Assembly (NCBI RefSeq): GCF_020859565.1
Contig: NZ_JAJHUO010000041.1
Span: 26,781-90,780 of the forward strand
Direction: 5' to 3'
DNA length: 64,000 nt
DNA from: Saccharothrix luteola
GTDB taxonomy: Bacteria; Actinomycetota; Actinomycetes; Mycobacteriales; Pseudonocardiaceae
How positions within the stretch are numbered: the first letter of the stretch is position 1; each line of letters opens with the position of its first letter. The position numbers were made by a program, and so were the translations under genes. This document shows positions 61,531 to 64,000 of the stretch, piece after piece. The notes beneath the pieces were generated by a model. That model worked only from the letters and a program-made list of their open reading frames with translations. It ran no database searches and was not told where the DNA came from.

Positions 61531-61553
61531 GGGTATTCCTTCCGGCGAGAGGG

Positions 61554-62546
61554 TCAGGACAGGTGGCGCAGCCGGCGGAAGCAGAACCACGTCACGAGCG
61601 CCGACAACGTGAGGTAGCACGCCAGTTCGACCCACTGCAGGGGCCAGAACCGGCTCAGCGGCTGGTAGGCCAGGTGCTGCCGGTAGCCGAGGTCGTCCAG
61701 CCGCGCGAAGCACGCGCGGATCCGGTCGAGGTCGAGCAGGGTGGGCGGTTCCGTCGACGCGGGCGGCAGGCAGTCGCCCACCGCGGCGGGCAGCGGGCGC
61801 GCCACGACGCCGTTCGCGTCCACCGTCTCGTTCGCCAGCACCCACGCGCCCGCGGGTTCGACCACCCGCAACGACCGGGGCACGTCACCGTTCGCGCCCT
61901 CCTCCGTCTGGACGCCGGCGATGCTCCGCGCGGTGAGCGTGACGGATTCCTCGATCGGCGGCAGCACGTGCGGGCGCACCGCGACCGGGACCACCAGCTG
62001 CACGGCGAAGTACACCAAGAGGGTCACCGCCATGGCGGTCACGGTGCGGCGCAACAGGATCGCGACCGCGATGCCGAGCACGAACGCGAACGCGGCGTAA
62101 CCGATGGGCGCGATCCCCCGTGCGGCGAACACCAGCGGCGTGACGCGCGAGTTGAAGCCCCGCTCGTCGTCGAGCCCGGCCGCCGTGTCGATGGGATCGG
62201 CCCACCAGCTGACGACCAGGCTGAGCACGCCCGCCGCGACCACGGCGGCCGGCACGCCGAGGCCGAGCTTCACGGCGAGCCACCGGGTGCGGGTGACGCT
62301 CTGGTTCCACACCAGGTTGTGCGTGCCGGTCTCCAGCTCCCTGGTGATCATCGGCACGCCCCAGAACACGCCGAGGACGGCCGGCAGCAGCTGCACGGCC
62401 AGCATCCCGGCGAGGTAGGTGAACCCGTGGTCGCCGAAGGCACGGCCCACGGGGCGGCTGATCACCAGCGCGATCCCCGCCGGCACCAGCGCCGCGTACA
62501 CCGAGATCACCGGGAAGCGCAGCTGCCGCCACGCCAACCACGTCAT
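61554..62546 (-). CDS. ABC transporter permease of a YtrA-type operon
   Basis: 330 aa, six spans; a soluble loop of about 120 residues lies before the last span. ATG 62546 overlaps the ATPase stop by 4 bp. N-terminus MTWLAWRQLRFPVISVYAAL is typical of actinobacterial transporters in GntR-ATPase-permease operons. Confidence 0.88.
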   Translation of the reverse strand: MTWLAWRQLRFPVISVYAALVPAGIALVISRPVGRAFGDHGFTYLAGMLAVQLLPAVLGVFWGVPMITRELETGTHNLVWNQSVTRTRWLAVKLGLGVPAAVVAAGVLSLVVSWWADPIDTAAGLDDERGFNSRVTPLVFAARGIAPIGYAAFAFVLGIAVAILLRRTVTAMAVTLLVYFAVQLVVPVAVRPHVLPPIEESVTLTARSIAGVQTEEGANGDVPRSLRVVEPAGAWVLANETVDANGVVARPLPAAVGDCLPPASTEPPTLLDLDRIRACFARLDDLGYRQHLAYQPLSRFWPLQWVELACYLTLSALVTWFCFRRLRHLS

Positions 62547-63424
62547 CGGACGACTCCCAGCGCGGGGCGTTCGACGCCGGGGGCGGTCAGGTAGGCCAGG
62601 ATCAGGTCCTCCAGGCCGGGTTCGCCGACGTCCCAGGCGGGGTCGAGGATCGGCGCGTCGGTGCGCACCAGCACGGTGGTCTGGCGCTCGGTGTGGCTCG
62701 CCGTGACCACCCGCTGGTCCCCGGGCAGCGTGTCGAGGTCGCGGCGCAGCCCGGTCAGCCTGCGGTGCGTGGCGAGCAGCTCGTCGACGTCGCCGGCGAG
62801 CCGGATCCGGGAGTCGACCAGCACGACGAGGTGGTCGCAGACCCGTTCCAGGTCGGCGACCAGGTGCGAGGACAGCACCACGCTCAGCCCGTGCTCGGCC
62901 ACGGCTTCCATGAGGTCCCGCAGGAACTCCCGTCGCGCCAACGGGTCCAGCGAGGCGACCGGTTCGTCCAGCAGCAGCAGTTCGGGCCGCTTCGCGATGC
63001 CGAGGGTGAGCGCGAGCTGGGCGCGTTGGCCGCCGGACAGCTTGCCCGCGGCCAGCGCCGGGTCGAGCCCGATCCGCGCGATCCGGCCCCGGGCCAGCAC
63101 GTCGTCCCAACCGGGGTTGAGGCGTGCGCCGAGGCGCAGGTGCTCGTCGACGGTCAGGGTCGGGTAGACCGGGGTGTTCTGCGCGACGAAACCGACCTTC
63201 GCCAGCTGGGCCGGACCGCTGCCCGGCACGCCGCCGCACACCTCGATCGTGCCGCTCGACGGTTCGAGCATGCCCGCGGCGAGGGCGAGCAGCGTGGACT
63301 TGCCCGCGCCGTTCGGGCCGACCAGCCCGGTCACGTGCCCGGCGGGCACGTCCAGCGTGCAGCCGGCCAACGCCCAGCGCCGCTTGTACTTCTTGCCCAA
63401 CCCCTGGGTCCGCAGCACGCTCAC
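62543..63424 (-). CDS. ABC transporter ATPase of a YtrA-type operon
   Basis: 293 aa: Walker A GPNGAGKST, signature LSGGQRAQLALTL, Walker B LLLLDEPVASLDP, H-loop SSHLV. GTG 63424 overlaps the gntR stop by 4 bp. Confidence 0.93.
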   Translation of the reverse strand: MSVLRTQGLGKKYKRRWALAGCTLDVPAGHVTGLVGPNGAGKSTLLALAAGMLEPSSGTIEVCGGVPGSGPAQLAKVGFVAQNTPVYPTLTVDEHLRLGARLNPGWDDVLARGRIARIGLDPALAAGKLSGGQRAQLALTLGIAKRPELLLLDEPVASLDPLARREFLRDLMEAVAEHGLSVVLSSHLVADLERVCDHLVVLVDSRIRLAGDVDELLATHRRLTGLRRDLDTLPGDQRVVTASHTERQTTVLVRTDAPILDPAWDVGEPGLEDLILAYLTAPGVERPALGVVR

Positions 63425-63813
63425 GCTATGTCCTCCTTGGCCGCGGTGCGAAACGTGGTGAGGAACAACGCCTCGATGCCCTCCTCGTCCAGACCGGCGC
63501 GGCGGGCCTTGGCGAGCCAGCGCCGCAGGTCCTGGCGCAGCGGTGCGAGCTCGGCGAGCGAGGTGCCGGACAGCGTGCCCGTCACGAACGTGCCGACCCC
63601 GGGACGGGCGGCGACCAAGCCGTCGTGCTCCAGTTCGCGATAGGCCTTGAGCACCGTGTTCGGGTTGATCGCGAGGTCCGCCACCACGTCCTTCACCTTC
63701 GGCAGCTGATCGCCTTCGCGCAGCAGGCCGAGCCGCAACGCGTGCCGCACCTGGCGGACCAGTTGCTGGTACGGCGACAGGCCCGACCTGCCGTCCAGGT
63801 GGAACTCGATCAC
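63421..63813 (-). CDS. GntR-family regulator, YtrA subfamily
   Basis: About 130 aa, a short GntR protein with winged HTH (VVADLAINPNTVLKAYRELE) and only a small C-terminal helical tail, as in YtrA, which controls ABC operons in cell-envelope antibiotic stress. GTG 63813 has GGAGGT upstream; an ATG at 63825 overlaps that ribosome site and is less likely. Confidence 0.92.
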   Translation of the reverse strand: MIEFHLDGRSGLSPYQQLVRQVRHALRLGLLREGDQLPKVKDVVADLAINPNTVLKAYRELEHDGLVAARPGVGTFVTGTLSGTSLAELAPLRQDLRRWLAKARRAGLDEEGIEALFLTTFRTAAKEDIA

Positions 63814-63829
63814 GACTACCTCCATTTAT

Positions 63830-63848
63830 CTAGCTACCTAGCACTATA
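63830..63848 (-). promoter_or_regulatory. Promoter and putative YtrA operator
   Basis: Read on the minus strand, TATAGT (63848-63843) is a good -10 element, followed at once by CTAGGTAGCTAG (63841-63830), a near-palindrome over the expected transcription start. Suits autorepression of the gntR-ABC operon. Confidence 0.5.
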
Positions 63849-63899
63849 GACATGGAGAGGTGCCGCGTCGAGCGGGCGACGGCGCGAGGCGCCGGTCCG

Positions 63900-64000
63900 C
63901 AGGTCAGGGTGGACACACGTCGGCGGGGGGGGGGGGGGGGGCCCCCCCCCCCCGCGGGGGGGGGGGGGGGGGCCCCGCCCCCCCCCCCCGCCCCCGGGGG
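63900..64000. other. Low-confidence poly-G/poly-C tail of the window
   Basis: From about 63925 the sequence is alternating long runs of G and C. It cannot be read as a gene and is probably an assembly artefact, like the block at 46264-46322. Confidence 0.7.

Overview
This window looks like a chromosomal segment of a high-GC filamentous actinomycete, most likely of the Saccharothrix/Lentzea/Actinosynnema part of the Pseudonocardiales. That is inferred from very high GC, frequent GTG starts, 4-bp ATGA/GTGA gene overlaps, NarL/LuxR two-component pairs, CebR-type and LacI-type operators and F420-type enzymes; no rRNA or tRNA gene was seen to confirm it. No phage, insertion sequence, CRISPR array or NRPS/PKS was found.

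Layout. 1-7141: C-terminal half of a UvrA-like ATPase, then an arabinoside uptake and hydrolysis operon (binding protein, two permeases, intracellular GH51 arabinofuranosidase) read leftward from a region with three copies of a TTGCnGCGCTG operator next to a divergent LacI regulator. 7258-18963: three NarL-type two-component pairs, each divergent from a putative target (ABC exporter, secreted serine hydrolase, secreted alpha/beta hydrolase), plus a glycosyltransferase. 20346-24177: S4 RNA-binding protein, TPR protein and a secreted sugar dehydrogenase with a LamG-like tail. 24303-30730: a Liv-type branched-chain amino acid/amide ABC importer and a divergent acyl-CoA dehydrogenase-like enzyme. 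30774-32273: EamA exporter and CGNR regulator.

32338-43944 is the most interesting part. A near-perfect 15-bp Zur/Fur-type palindrome overlaps the -10 of a promoter driving one tightly coupled run: ATP-grasp ligase, a possible 34-codon ORF, DUF364 (putative heavy-metal chelation) protein, SbnA/cysteine-synthase-like PLP enzyme, enolase-superfamily epimerase, MFS exporter, SAM methyltransferase, Opp/Nik-type ABC importer (binding protein, two permeases, fused double ATPase) and a GNAT acetyltransferase. It has the make-export-recapture logic of the staphylopine system but with a different enzyme set, so I propose a new zinc-responsive small-molecule metallophore locus.

43960-64000: a CebR-box-controlled secreted pectate lyase with CBM2, two ECF sigma modules, a Nat-like ABC exporter with its own two-component pair, a methyltransferase/TetR divergent pair with duplicated operators, an aldo-keto reductase, an XRE/MmyB regulator, an LLM-SDR-VOC catabolic operon with a divergent GntR regulator, a secreted hydrolase, and a YtrA-type GntR-ABC operon. 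Long artificial-looking G/C runs occur at 17209-17235, 46264-46322 and from 63925 to the end; at the first two, both between convergent genes, the base sequence should not be trusted.
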